DNA from: Guptibacillus hwajinpoensis
GTDB taxonomy: Bacteria; Bacillota; Bacilli; Bacillales; Guptibacillaceae
Reading direction: 5' to 3'
Assembly (NCBI RefSeq): GCF_020171785.1
Contig: NZ_JAIVAE010000002.1
Location: forward strand, 124,001 to 188,000
Length of the DNA: 64,000 bases
Of the stretch, positions 54,182-64,000 are shown one piece after another. A program made the position numbers and the translations under genes. How positions within the stretch are numbered: position 1 is the first letter of the stretch; each line of letters opens with the position of its first letter. The notes under the pieces were generated by a model. It was not told the origin of the DNA. It worked only from the letters and a program-made list of their open reading frames with translations, and did not search any database.

Positions 54182-55585
54182 TTACCCACTAGTTTTTGCT
54201 TCGGCTGGTTGTTCTTTTACTCCTGGTTCGAGTCCGTTGAGTCGCTCGACTAGGCCGTGGCCGAATGGAGAGGGGGAGGATGGGCTTTCGTTGTTGTTAA
54301 GGATACCGCCTCTAAGTTCGTATGCTGTTGAGCCGTGCTCTGCGAAGTCAAGTCCTTGAATTTCTTCTTCACGCGAAACGCGGATCGAAGAGAAACGAGT
54401 ATAGATGAATAAAAAGGTGCCGACTGTTCCCATTGTCCAGGCCATAACAGCTAGAATTCCAATTGCTTGAACGAGGATGAGGGATGCGCCGCCTCCATAG
54501 AATAATCCGCCATCGATAGCAAATAGTCCGACTGCTAGAGTTCCCCATACCCCACACACACCGTGAACGGCAATTGCTCCAACTGGATCATCCAATTTCA
54601 CGCGACGGTCGATCAGTTGAACGGCTTCAATTAGAATAACTCCAGAAATGAGACCGATAAACATGGCGCCAATCGGGGACACGCTTGCTGTTCCTGCTGT
54701 AATGCCGACTAATCCAGCTAATGCGCCGTTTAGTGTTAAGGAAGCATCAATTTGCTTGTAGCGCACGTAAGAATAAAGGGCACTTCCAATGACACCACTT
54801 GATGCTGAGAGAAGAGTGGTTGCTACGATAGTAGGAATAAGTGCGTCGCTTGCTGAAAGAGTACTCCCTGCATTAAAACCAAACCAACCGAACCAGAGAA
54901 TGAATACGCCAAGAGCGCCGAGTGGAATATTATGTCCTTGAATAACATTGACCTTGCCGTTCGAATATTTCCCAATACGTCCGCCGAGAAACGCTACGGC
55001 AACAACGGCTCCAAGCGCACCAGTCATATGAACGACCGTTGATCCTGCAAAGTCCGTGAAGCCTAACTCTGCAAGCCATCCGCCACCCCAGATCCAGTGG
55101 CCTACGACTGGGTAGACAAATCCAATCATGATCACTGTAACAGCGATATAGCTAATTAGTTTCATTCTTTCAGCTACTGCGCCAGAAATGATCGTTGCAC
55201 AAGTTGCTGCAAAGACGGCCTGGAATACAAAGAATCCAAGATTTTCAGATTGTCCAAAAAGAAAGAAGCCATCACTCCCAATAAACCCGCCCGCTGACGA
55301 ACCAAACATGAATCCGTAACCAACAATGAAGTAAAGAACTGCACCGATCGACATCGTTAGTAAGTTTTTCATTAAAATGTTTAATGCGTTTTTCGAGCGA
55401 GTAAATCCAGTTTCAACCATTGCGAATCCTGCGTGCATAAAGAATACGAGAAATGCAGCAATCATAATCCAAACCGTATCCATTGAAGCACTCAAGGCAC
55501 TGACTTCTGTAGCATCACCTGCTGCGAAGACATGCCCACCTGAAAGAAGGAAGAGAAGAGCGAACAAACCAGTCATTTTTTTCAT
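54182..55585 (-). CDS. amtB: Ammonium transporter AmtB (NrgA)
   Basis: A 467-aa ammonium channel with a cleavable-looking signal segment, then eleven membrane helices. Conserved features are FFMHAGFAMVETGFTRSKN, AGSTVVHMTGALGA (twin-histidine pore first His), FGWFGFNAGSTLSASDA and DDPVGAIAVHGVCGVWGTLA (second His). The C-terminal cytoplasmic tail with GLDFAEHGSTAYE binds GlnK. ATG 55585 is chosen over 55597 because AAAAGG abuts the latter. It is the second gene after glnK; in B. subtilis the order is nrgA-nrgB, so the order is reversed here. Confidence 0.92.
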   Translation of the reverse strand: MKKMTGLFALLFLLSGGHVFAAGDATEVSALSASMDTVWIMIAAFLVFFMHAGFAMVETGFTRSKNALNILMKNLLTMSIGAVLYFIVGYGFMFGSSAGGFIGSDGFFLFGQSENLGFFVFQAVFAATCATIISGAVAERMKLISYIAVTVIMIGFVYPVVGHWIWGGGWLAELGFTDFAGSTVVHMTGALGAVVAVAFLGGRIGKYSNGKVNVIQGHNIPLGALGVFILWFGWFGFNAGSTLSASDALIPTIVATTLLSASSGVIGSALYSYVRYKQIDASLTLNGALAGLVGITAGTASVSPIGAMFIGLISGVILIEAVQLIDRRVKLDDPVGAIAVHGVCGVWGTLAVGLFAIDGGLFYGGGASLILVQAIGILAVMAWTMGTVGTFLFIYTRFSSIRVSREEEIQGLDFAEHGSTAYELRGGILNNNESPSSPSPFGHGLVERLNGLEPGVKEQPAEAKTSG

Positions 55586-55607
55586 CGAATTTATCATCCT
55601 TTTCTTT

Positions 55608-55949
55608 TTATTTAAATGCCGTTAGTCCATGTTCACCAGATCGTATGCGAATAACATCCTCGACGGGATAGACAAATATTTTCCCGTCCCCAACTTCTCC
55701 AGTTGCACATATATCTCGAATATTCTTCACCACATGATCAAGGAGGTGGTCGTCAAAAATGAGCTCTACTTTAATTTTTGCTTGAAGTGAGACTTCGAAA
55801 TGACTCCCTCTAAACACGCCTGTTTGCTTTTTTTGTAACCCGCATCCGGCTACCTCGGAAACGGTCATACCTGTGATTCCTTCATCTCGCAATCGATCTC
55901 TCAGATCCTGGAATGCTTCAGGACGAATAATGGCTTCTACTTTTTTCAT
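55608..55949 (-). CDS. glnK: PII nitrogen regulatory protein GlnK (NrgB)
   Basis: A 113-aa PII protein. MKKVEAIIRPEAFQDLRDRL, GMTVSEVAGCG, the T-loop region QTGVFRGSHFEV and the nucleotide-binding GEVGDGKIFVYPVEDVIRI are present. The T-loop lacks the uridylylated Tyr of enteric PII, as is usual in Firmicutes NrgB. It senses 2-oxoglutarate/ATP/ADP and plugs AmtB. It precedes amtB by 22 nt on the minus strand, with TnrA/GlnR-like boxes upstream. Confidence 0.92.
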   Translation of the reverse strand: MKKVEAIIRPEAFQDLRDRLRDEGITGMTVSEVAGCGLQKKQTGVFRGSHFEVSLQAKIKVELIFDDHLLDHVVKNIRDICATGEVGDGKIFVYPVEDVIRIRSGEHGLTAFK

Positions 55950-55962
55950 ATAAGACCCTCCA

Positions 55963-55979
55963 TGTCAGTTTTTCTAACA
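55963..55979. promoter_or_regulatory. TnrA/GlnR-type box, proximal
   Basis: TGTCAGTTTTTCTAACA matches the TGTNA-N7-TNACA palindrome with both outer half-sites complete, 14 nt before glnK. Confidence 0.65.
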
Positions 55980-56057
55980 TTGCCTTTTTTCTATATCCTC
56001 ATGTTATGCTCAGAAAACATGAAATTCAAGCTTATTTTTAGAAAATTTAAAATACTT

Positions 56058-56074
56058 TGTTAGAAAATCTAACT
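56058..56074. promoter_or_regulatory. TnrA/GlnR-type box, distal
   Basis: TGTTAGAAAATCTAACT matches the box with one outer mismatch. It is 95 bp upstream of the proximal box, so about nine helical turns apart. Confidence 0.6.
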
Positions 56075-56153
56075 ATGACAGAAGTGAATTATCAGAATAT
56101 TCGAGGCGGAATAAGGGTGGTTGCGCTTACAGAGTAGTTAGAGAGTTTGAAGC

Positions 56154-56187
56154 AAAAAAAATCTCCCGGATTCAATATCCGAGAGAT
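56154..56187 (-). terminator. Terminator of the neopullulanase gene
   Basis: Minus strand AATCTCTCGGAT/ATCCGGGAGATT hairpin, then a T-run. Confidence 0.75.
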
Positions 56188-56193
56188 TCGTCC

Positions 56194-57963
<1,770 letters not shown>

Positions 57964-58114
57964 TTAGTTTTAAAAAAATTACCCTAGCTTTTTGTAATAG
58001 AAGAAAGGCTTGCAATGTTCCTTCTCTATCAAATGTAGAAGATCAATCGCTTCTAGTCAAATGTAAAAAACAAGGAGGAATTAGTATTTCAAAAAAATTT
58101 TGAAAAAACTTTGT

Positions 58115-58126
58115 GCAAGCGGTTGC
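58115..58126. promoter_or_regulatory. MalR-type operator overlapping the mdxE -35
   Basis: GCAAGCGGTTGC, the same GCAA-NCGN-TTGC palindrome, overlaps the -35 element. Confidence 0.65.
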
Positions 58127-58150
58127 GAAAAAATAATAGGCATGTATAAT
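58123..58150 (+). promoter_or_regulatory. SigA-type promoter of mdxEFG
   Basis: TTGCGA and TATAAT at 16-bp spacing; the -35 overlaps the palindromic operator. Confidence 0.7.
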
Positions 58151-58168
58151 AGGTTATAGATAGTCAGT

Positions 58169-58180
58169 GCAATCGTTTTC
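58169..58180. promoter_or_regulatory. Imperfect MalR-type operator downstream of the promoter
   Basis: GCAATCGTTTTC is a one-armed match to the GCAA-NCGN-TTGC operator, placed just after the predicted transcription start. Confidence 0.4.
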
Positions 58181-58191
58181 ACGAGAGTATA

Positions 58192-58205
58192 TGAAAGCGC
58201 TTGTA
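58192..58205. promoter_or_regulatory. Candidate CcpA cre site upstream of mdxE
   Basis: TGAAAGCGCTTGTA matches the cre core TGAAAGCGCTTTCA except in the right end; it lies in the 5' leader as a roadblock-type site. Confidence 0.55.
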
Positions 58206-58237
58206 TGATGATCGAAAATTTAAGAGGGGGTTAACAC

Positions 58238-59521
58238 ATGAAACGCTTTTTCGCTTTGTTTCTTACACTAGTTCTTGCAATCGGCGTTCTTGCAGCATGC
58301 GGACCGCAAAACAATGAAAACGCTTCAAGTAACGGTGGAGGCAGTGATTCTGAAGGGGATGACGCTAACAAACCTGAGAAGCTTGTTGTTTGGGAAGATA
58401 CAGATAAAGGGATTGCGCTTGAACCGGCAATTGCTAGTTTTGAAGAAGAGTATGGCATTAAAGTAGAATTTAAAGAACTAGGTATGGCGGATGAAATTAG
58501 AGAACAAATTCGTCTTGACGGCCCAGCAGGTACTGGACCTGATGTTATTACACTACCACACGATCAAATTGGACAAGCTGCGGTTGAGGGACTTATTTCT
58601 CCAATCGAAGTTGAGCAGTCCGTTGTTGATACGTTTACAGAATCTTCTATTGAAGCAGAAAGCTTTGATGGAAACCTATACGGACTTCCAAAAGCAACAG
58701 AAACACCTGTTTTTATTTACAACAAAGAACTTATGGACAAAGCACCAGAATCTATGGATGAAGTCTATGATTTCGCAAAAGATTTTACAAAAGACAAGCA
58801 GTATGGCTTCTTAGCACTTTGGGATAATTTCTATTTTGCAAACGCTGTCTTGGCTGGTTATGGCGGCTATGTCTTTGATCGCACAGATGATGGCCTGAAT
58901 CCGGAAGATATCGGTCTGAACAATGAAGGTGCAGTAGAAGGTACTGAGTACATCCAGAAATGGTACGAAGAAGGGCTATTCCCTAAAGGTCTTATTGGTG
59001 AAAATGGTGGATCTACGATGGACGGTCTCTTTAATGAAGGTAAAGCGGCTTCTGTTATGAACGGACCATGGTCTTTCCAGGGTTATAAAGATGCTGGAAT
59101 TGATATTGGTGTAGCACCAATGCCTAAACTTCCAAATGGCGAAAACTTTAAAACATTTATCGGTGTTAAAGGTTGGCACGTAAGTAATTTCTCTGAGAAC
59201 AAAGAGTGGGCTACAAAGCTCGTAGAATGGTTAACTAACGAGGAAAATGCGAAGATTCGTTATGAAGAAACAGCTGAAATTCCTCCAGTTAAATCACTAA
59301 TTGAAGACCCAGTTATTGCTGATAATGAAGGTGCTTCTGCAGTTGCCGTTCAATCTCAATATGGTGTTCCTATGCCGAATATTCCAGAAATGGCAGAAGT
59401 ATGGGAGCCAGCAGCATCAGCTCTTCAACTAGTGGCTACGAAAAAGCAAGAGCCAAAAGCTGCACTAGATGAGGCAACTAAAACAATTAAGTCTCAAATC
59501 GAACAAAATCACAGCAACTAA
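58238..59521 (+). CDS. mdxE: Maltodextrin-binding lipoprotein MdxE
   Basis: A 427-aa solute-binding lipoprotein with lipobox LAAC. LVVWEDTDKGIALEPAIAS, GPDVITLPHDQIGQAAVEG, ATETPVFIYNKELMDKAPES and AASVMNGPWSFQGYKDAGID are the MalE/MdxE signatures. First gene of mdxEFG, with palindromic operators and a cre site upstream. The ATPase is not encoded here; the multi-sugar ATPase MsmX often serves such importers in Bacillus. Confidence 0.9.
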   Translation: MKRFFALFLTLVLAIGVLAACGPQNNENASSNGGGSDSEGDDANKPEKLVVWEDTDKGIALEPAIASFEEEYGIKVEFKELGMADEIREQIRLDGPAGTGPDVITLPHDQIGQAAVEGLISPIEVEQSVVDTFTESSIEAESFDGNLYGLPKATETPVFIYNKELMDKAPESMDEVYDFAKDFTKDKQYGFLALWDNFYFANAVLAGYGGYVFDRTDDGLNPEDIGLNNEGAVEGTEYIQKWYEEGLFPKGLIGENGGSTMDGLFNEGKAASVMNGPWSFQGYKDAGIDIGVAPMPKLPNGENFKTFIGVKGWHVSNFSENKEWATKLVEWLTNEENAKIRYEETAEIPPVKSLIEDPVIADNEGASAVAVQSQYGVPMPNIPEMAEVWEPAASALQLVATKKQEPKAALDEATKTIKSQIEQNHSN

Positions 59522-59536
59522 TGAGTTGAAAATTCA

Positions 59537-59566
59537 AAGCGGTACTCCGGAAACGGGGTACTGCTT
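59537..59566 (+). other. mdxE-mdxF intercistronic stem-loop
   Basis: AAGCGGTACTCC-GGAAAC-GGGGTACTGCTT hairpin with no T-run, so it should stabilise the 3' end of mdxE mRNA or slow readthrough rather than terminate strictly. Confidence 0.55.
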
Positions 59567-59616
59567 CTCACTTTAAAGCTAGAAAAGTGGGGAGAAGAAA
59601 GGGGATTGCCATCACG

Positions 59617-60900
59617 ATGGAGGCAACTGAACGTCAAACCAAGCATCGCAAAACAGCATTAGCACTCTCAATCATACCTGGATTTGGTCAGTTTTATAAT
59701 AAGCAAATCCTCAAAGGACTCATGTTCTTTATTCTAACCGTTTCCTTTGCAGTTGCTTTTGCTGACTTAATCAACATTGGACTATGGGGGATCGTTACGC
59801 TAGGAGAACAGCTACCGCGAGATCATTCCATCTTCTTGTTAACTCAGGGAATTATCGCTGTCCTTGTTATCCTAATTGGATTGGTTATTTACTTCTTAAA
59901 CCTGAGGGATGCGTACTTGAACGGAAGAAATCGTGATCTTGGCATTCCTCTAAATTCTGTGAGAGAGCAATATCGAAATGTTGCAGATCAAGGTTTTCCT
60001 TATTTAATGTTAACGCCAGGCTTTTTCTTGTTAATCTTTGTTGTTATTTTTCCAATATTGTTTGTTATTTTGCTTTCATTTACAAACTACGATCTCTATC
60101 ATTCTCCACCAGCTAATTTAGTTGACTGGATCGGGATTCAAAACTATATTGATATATTTAAATTAGATATTTGGCGCGATACATTTTTGGATGTGTTTTC
60201 GTGGACGATCGTTTGGACATTTGTTGCAACGACTGGACAAATTGCGATTGGAATTTTTCTCGCTGTCTTAATGAATCAGAAAGACCTTAAATTTAAAGGC
60301 ATATTTAGAACAATCTTTATCTTGCCATGGGCCGTACCAGCATTCGTATCTATTCTTGTGTTCGCAGGGATGTTTAATGAAACGTTTGGTGCGATAAACA
60401 ATGACATTTTAGCAGCGTTCGGGATCGATGCAATACCTTGGCTTACAGAGCCATTCTGGACGAAAATTGCTTTAATTTTGATACAGTTCTGGCTTGGATT
60501 CCCGTTTATATTTGCAATGGTGACAGGTGTACTGCAATCGATTCCAGATGAGTTATATGAAGCTGCGACGGTTGACGGAGCAAATATGTGGCAGAAGTTC
60601 AGAGGGATTACACTTCCAATGGTCCTGTTTGCCATCGCTCCCATCTTAATTACGCAATACACGTTTAACTTCAATAACTTTAATGTGATTTACCTGTTTA
60701 ATGGCGGGGGACCTGCCGTTTCAGGTCAAACGGCTGGTTCCACTGACATTTTGATTTCGTGGATATACAAGCTAACATTTACTTCCGCACAATATGGAAA
60801 AGCTGCCGCAATTACAATGATCCTATCAGCGATTGTTATCGGTGTTGCACTGTGGCAGTTTAGAAGAACGAAATCATTCCAAGAAGAGGATATGATGTAA
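59617..60900 (+). CDS. mdxF: Maltodextrin ABC permease MdxF
   Basis: A 427-aa MalF-like permease. An N-terminal extension with extra hydrophobic segments (ALALSIIPGFGQFYNKQIL, then FFILTVSFAVAFADLI) precedes the core; the EAA loop is EAATVDGANMWQKFRGITLP. Start 59617 follows AAAGGGGA; an in-frame GTG at 59587 would lengthen it by ten residues. It pairs with MdxG, to which it is joined by 1 nt. Confidence 0.9.
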   Translation: MEATERQTKHRKTALALSIIPGFGQFYNKQILKGLMFFILTVSFAVAFADLINIGLWGIVTLGEQLPRDHSIFLLTQGIIAVLVILIGLVIYFLNLRDAYLNGRNRDLGIPLNSVREQYRNVADQGFPYLMLTPGFFLLIFVVIFPILFVILLSFTNYDLYHSPPANLVDWIGIQNYIDIFKLDIWRDTFLDVFSWTIVWTFVATTGQIAIGIFLAVLMNQKDLKFKGIFRTIFILPWAVPAFVSILVFAGMFNETFGAINNDILAAFGIDAIPWLTEPFWTKIALILIQFWLGFPFIFAMVTGVLQSIPDELYEAATVDGANMWQKFRGITLPMVLFAIAPILITQYTFNFNNFNVIYLFNGGGPAVSGQTAGSTDILISWIYKLTFTSAQYGKAAAITMILSAIVIGVALWQFRRTKSFQEEDMM

Positions 60901-60901
60901 T

Positions 60902-61744
60902 ATGAGTCCAAAAATGCAGAATACCGTACGCTTAACCTTGTCCTATATTGCGATTGCAATTGCATGCGTCATTATTTTATATCCAGTTCTCTGGATCGTA
61001 GGATCATCGTTTAATCCTGGAGACAGCTTATCTGGATCATCGATTATTCCAAAAGATGCAACGCTCGATCACTACAAATCGTTGTTTAATACAGAAGAAA
61101 GTGACTACCTACTCTGGTACTGGAACACGCTTAAGATTTGTATCATTACTATGATTCTAGCCGTAGCTATGATTTCTTGTATGGCCTATGCTTTCTCTCG
61201 CTATCGTTTTGTTGGTCGTAAAAATGGCTTAATGACGTTCTTAATCCTTCAAATGATTCCGAACTTTGCGGCATTGATCGCAATTTACGTACTGGCTTAC
61301 ATTACCGGATTATTAGATACACACTTTGCCTTAATCCTTGTTTATGCAGGTGGGTTACTTCCGATGAATACGTGGTTAGCGAAAGGCTATTTTGATACAA
61401 TTCCTAAAGAACTTGACGAGTCAGCGCGTATTGACGGAGCAGGGCACTTTCGGATTTTCTGGCAAATCATTTTGCCACTTGCGAAACCGATTCTTGCTGT
61501 TGTAGCACTATTTAGCTTCATTACGCCGTTCACTGACTTTATCCTTGCTCAAGTTATCCTTAGGAGTGAAGAGAAGTTTACGCTTGCTGTTGGTCTTTAC
61601 AAAATGATTTCTGATCAATTTGGGAATGAGTTTACAACATTTGCAGCTGGATCTGTTTTGATTGCCATTCCAATTTCAATCCTATTCCTATCGCTTCAAC
61701 GCTACTTTATTTCTGGCCTAACGGCTGGAGGAACAAAAGGATAG
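60902..61744 (+). CDS. mdxG: Maltodextrin ABC permease MdxG
   Basis: A 280-aa MalG-like permease with six membrane helices. Its EAA loop is ESARIDGAGHFRIFWQIILP. It follows mdxF at 1 nt, so the genes are coupled. With MdxE/F it imports maltodextrins for the intracellular neopullulanase. The operon has no ATPase gene. A long hairpin terminator follows. Confidence 0.92.
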   Translation: MSPKMQNTVRLTLSYIAIAIACVIILYPVLWIVGSSFNPGDSLSGSSIIPKDATLDHYKSLFNTEESDYLLWYWNTLKICIITMILAVAMISCMAYAFSRYRFVGRKNGLMTFLILQMIPNFAALIAIYVLAYITGLLDTHFALILVYAGGLLPMNTWLAKGYFDTIPKELDESARIDGAGHFRIFWQIILPLAKPILAVVALFSFITPFTDFILAQVILRSEEKFTLAVGLYKMISDQFGNEFTTFAAGSVLIAIPISILFLSLQRYFISGLTAGGTKG

Positions 61745-61754
61745 ATCTCAGACT

Positions 61755-61806
61755 GGAGAAAGAAGATGAAGAGGAAAGCTTCTCTTATTCCTTCTTTCTC
61801 TTTTTT
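61755..61806 (+). terminator. Terminator after mdxG
   Basis: GAGAAAGAAG and CTTCTTTCTC arms with a 25-nt loop and six T. Confidence 0.7.
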
Positions 61807-61906
61807 ATCTAACCTTACGGGTGAAAACCAACCTAATAAATACCCATCGAAACATTTAGGATTGGGCATACGATTCTATAGGTTAGGCAGAGATGTCTTT
61901 TTATTA

Positions 61907-61920
61907 AGAAATCGTTTACA
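61907..61920. promoter_or_regulatory. Candidate cre/operator upstream of malR
   Basis: AGAAATCGTTTACA matches the cre consensus except the first base; it lies about 75 nt before malR. Confidence 0.45.
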
Positions 61921-61996
61921 ATAAATGATTAGGTCATGATTAATGAAAATGTGCTAGGCGCTAAAGTGCTACTAGCTTTGTATAGGAGGAATTCCA

Positions 61997-63037
61997 ATGG
62001 CTGTAACGATAAAAGATGTAGCAAAACTTGCGAATGTCGCACCTTCTACAGTGTCACGTGTTATCGCAAACAATCCCAGAATTAGTGAACAAACGAAACG
62101 CCGTGTAAGAGAAGCGATGGAAGAGCTTGGCTATCATCCTAACTACAATGCAAGAAGTCTTGCCAATCGGAGTACCCAAACAATTGGTCTTGTGATGCCA
62201 AGTTCTGCCGATAAAGCTTTGCAGAATCCGTTCTTTCCTGAAGTTCTTCGTGGGATTAGCACGAAGGCGCACGAAAAAGAATACACGCTTTACCTTTCAA
62301 CTGGCGCAACTGAAGAGGAAATGCTGCAAGGGGTTATGGGGATGGTCCACGGTCGGAGAGTGGATGGAATCGTCATGCTGTACTCAAGAATCGATGATAA
62401 AATCATGGCATTTCTTGAGCAACAGAACTTTCCATTTACAGTGATAGGTAAGCCGCTAGTAAATCCTGATTCCATTACGCATGTCGATAATGATAATTTT
62501 CGAGCCGCGAAAGATGTGACCGATCACTTTATAGGAAAAGGACACGAACGAATTGCGTTTGTTGGAGGAAATTTAGATCTAGTGGTAACAGTCGATCGAC
62601 TAAGCGGGTATGAAAAGGCACTACGAGAAGCGGATATTCCATACAGGGATGATTATGTCGTTCATGTAGAGTTTCTGAAAGAGGGTGGACATGAAGCGGT
62701 AATGGAACTGTTTTCATTAGAACAACCGCCAACCGCGCTCGTGGTAGCCGACGATCTAATGGCCTTAGGAATCATGAGCAAATTAGATGAAATGGGATTA
62801 TCTGTCCCTCAAGATGTTTCTATTATTAGCTTTAACAATGTCATGCTAGCAGAATATGCTAGTCCCCCATTAACGTCTGTCGATATTAATATCTTTCAAC
62901 TAGGGTATCAGGCCGTTAATTGCTTACTTGAAAAAATTGATGACAATGAGATGGCGAGTAAACGAGTCTGCATACCGCATCAAGTCGTAGATCGCTGGTC
63001 AGTCAGAACGCTCAACGAAAGTGAAAAAGTAAACTAA
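61997..63037 (+). CDS. malR: LacI-family maltose regulator (MalR-like)
   Basis: A 346-aa transcription factor. The N-terminal HTH is TIKDVAKLANVAPSTVSRVI followed by the hinge helix NYNARSLA. The periplasmic-binding-like domain shows DKALQNPFFPEVLRGI and VSIISFNNVMLAEYASPP. The GCAA-NCGN-TTGC sites upstream of the neopullulanase and mdxE genes are its likely targets. It follows mdxG downstream of a terminator, thus it has its own promoter. Confidence 0.88.
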   Translation: MAVTIKDVAKLANVAPSTVSRVIANNPRISEQTKRRVREAMEELGYHPNYNARSLANRSTQTIGLVMPSSADKALQNPFFPEVLRGISTKAHEKEYTLYLSTGATEEEMLQGVMGMVHGRRVDGIVMLYSRIDDKIMAFLEQQNFPFTVIGKPLVNPDSITHVDNDNFRAAKDVTDHFIGKGHERIAFVGGNLDLVVTVDRLSGYEKALREADIPYRDDYVVHVEFLKEGGHEAVMELFSLEQPPTALVVADDLMALGIMSKLDEMGLSVPQDVSIISFNNVMLAEYASPPLTSVDINIFQLGYQAVNCLLEKIDDNEMASKRVCIPHQVVDRWSVRTLNESEKVN

Positions 63038-63063
63038 CCGTCTTATAGATGGTTAGTTTTTTT
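63032..63063. terminator. Bidirectional terminator between malR and the LigD gene
   Basis: AACTAACC and GGTTAGTTT arms with an 11-nt loop and T-run on the plus strand. Confidence 0.75.
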
Positions 63064-63942
63064 GCTGAGTAGCCAGTCTATTATTTCTTTAAAGGGTTGA
63101 TGATCTCTTGCCTTTTCATAATCGCGGAATGGTCTCAATTTACGCTTTAACACGCGTTCCATTGAAAAATCAGTAGGCGTTAATCCATCTTTTAATTCAT
63201 TCCATTCAATTGGTGCGGCAACTAACCCTTCAGCATTTCCACGAGGGGAATACGGTGCAATGATTGTTTTACCTGAAGCATGTTGGACATAGTCAACATA
63301 AAGACGCTCATTTCGGTTCTTTTTAAGACGCTCAATTGTGAACAAGTTAGGGTTCGTTTCAACTAAGAATCTTGCCATAAATGCAGTAAATACCTTTGTT
63401 TGTTCATAAGTGAAAGTATCGATTGGAAGCGGAATGTGAATTTGAAGTCCTTTGTTTCCTGATAGTTTCAAAAAACCTGTTACATGAAGGCGATCAAGGT
63501 TATCTTTTATTTGTTTTGCGGCGAGTACCGCTAGATGAAACGCCTGATTAGAAGGAGGATCAAGGTCAAAAACAATTTCGGAGGGCTTTTGGGTTTGATA
63601 GGTAGAGAAAGGAATATGAAATTCAATTGCAGCTTGGGTGCCAAGCCATAGCAAGGAAGGTAGATCAGAGCAAATCATGTAATTGTTATCGTGGTGCTCA
63701 ACTGTTTTAATAAAGTCTGGAGCATATTCAGGACAGTTTCTCTGATAAAAAGCTTCTCCATTAATACCATCAGGATATCGAATGACCGTCAACGGTTTGT
63801 TATGTAGAAATGGAAGCATAAGGGGAGAGATTCTAGCTAAATAATTCAAATAGTCAGCTTTGGTAACGCCTTTCCATAGAAGCTTCTCTGCATTCGTAAT
63901 CGTAAGCTCTACATCTCCCACAGTGATTGAATGTTGTCCCAT
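63043..63942 (-). CDS. LigD-type polymerase domain protein
   Basis: A 299-aa stand-alone archaeo-eukaryotic primase-type polymerase of the bacterial NHEJ type. YLNYLARISPLMLPFLHNKP and VIRYPDGINGEAFYQRNCP are the LigD polymerase signature. The metal aspartates are in EIVFDLDPPS, and SGNKGLQIHIPLP follows. In B. subtilis this domain is fused to the ligase LigD; here it is separate, and no ligase or Ku lies in the window (the gene upstream on the minus strand is beyond its edge). ATG 63942 follows GGAGG by 7 nt. Confidence 0.88.
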   Translation of the reverse strand: MGQHSITVGDVELTITNAEKLLWKGVTKADYLNYLARISPLMLPFLHNKPLTVIRYPDGINGEAFYQRNCPEYAPDFIKTVEHHDNNYMICSDLPSLLWLGTQAAIEFHIPFSTYQTQKPSEIVFDLDPPSNQAFHLAVLAAKQIKDNLDRLHVTGFLKLSGNKGLQIHIPLPIDTFTYEQTKVFTAFMARFLVETNPNLFTIERLKKNRNERLYVDYVQHASGKTIIAPYSPRGNAEGLVAAPIEWNELKDGLTPTDFSMERVLKRKLRPFRDYEKARDHQPFKEIIDWLLSKKTNHL

Positions 63943-64000
63943 GTACAATCCTCCAATGATCGATCAAAACAAAACTGATGAAACCTCGGGTGTCTCAATT

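Noticed and set aside
53668-54359. Plus-strand ORFs inside the repeat array (53668-53943 and 54060-54359)
   Set aside because: They are open only because the repeat has few stops; composition follows the stem structure, no ribosome site exists and one runs into antisense amtB.
57964-58237. Riboswitch in the mdxE leader
   Set aside because: The conserved-looking elements are short palindromes explained by MalR and CcpA sites; no larger aptamer fold is visible.

Overview
The window is chromosomal DNA of a low-GC, endospore-forming Bacillaceae. The evidence is the gerP and cotJ spore operons, a Spo0E-type phosphatase, a sporulation-type PAS histidine kinase, SigK- and SigE-like promoters, strong AGGAGG-type ribosome binding sites, and Bacillus-type addBA-sbcDC, yisK, yisL and asnO genes. 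The species cannot be fixed from the sequence alone. No rRNA, tRNA, transposase, prophage or CRISPR array was seen.

Layout. 0-4 kb: class A penicillin-binding protein with a long acidic tail, then a zinc alcohol dehydrogenase whose Shine-Dalgarno lies in a hairpin. 3.9-5.9 kb (minus): six-gene gerP spore-permeability operon in the unusual order A-C-D-E-F-B. 6-9.2 kb: small DUF proteins, a secreted DUF4397 protein, a YkuK-like protein and a lipoprotein. 9.2-13.7 kb: moaA-fdhD, a small membrane protein, an LTA-synthase-family sulfatase. 13.9-17.6 kb: amino-acid ABC binding protein and permease without an ATPase, a SurA-like lipoprotein, an HD hydrolase and a GNAT acetyltransferase. 17.8-20.3 kb: Spo0E-like protein and a three-PAS histidine kinase. 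20.3-26 kb: small and uncharacterised membrane or lipoproteins, a PrcB-domain lipoprotein, a flavin-type oxidoreductase, a TVP38 protein. 26.3-27.4 kb (minus): cotJABC. 27.8-39.6 kb: addB-addA-sbcD-sbcC recombination/repair operon, followed by an exact 20-bp-period tandem repeat. 39.9-41.8 kb: Yip1 protein plus export adaptor (YknWX-like, no YZ partner). 41.9-46 kb: FAH-family hydrolase, succinate-semialdehyde dehydrogenase, convergent ornithine aminotransferase, YisL. 46.2-53.6 kb: FIST-PAS-GGDEF-EAL protein, an FAD monooxygenase/methyltransferase pair and asparagine synthase. 53.65-54.18 kb: tandem array of about 120-bp structured repeats. 54.2-56.1 kb (minus): glnK-amtB with two TnrA/GlnR-type boxes. 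56.2-63 kb: maltodextrin module (neopullulanase, MdxEFG, LacI regulator) sharing GCAA-NCGN-TTGC operators. 63-63.9 kb (minus): stand-alone LigD-type polymerase domain.

The most unexplained element is the intergenic repeat at 53655-54180, with a solitary relative at 26114-26280. Four tandem units with about 120-bp period fold into long three-tier hairpins whose stem sequences differ between copies while base pairing is kept. That covariation indicates selection on, or a copying mechanism that preserves, nucleic-acid structure. The addBA-sbcDC, gerP, Spo0E-like, yisK, yisL and asnO genes are, from memory, close neighbours in Bacillus subtilis. Here they are dispersed through 50 kb with other genes between them.
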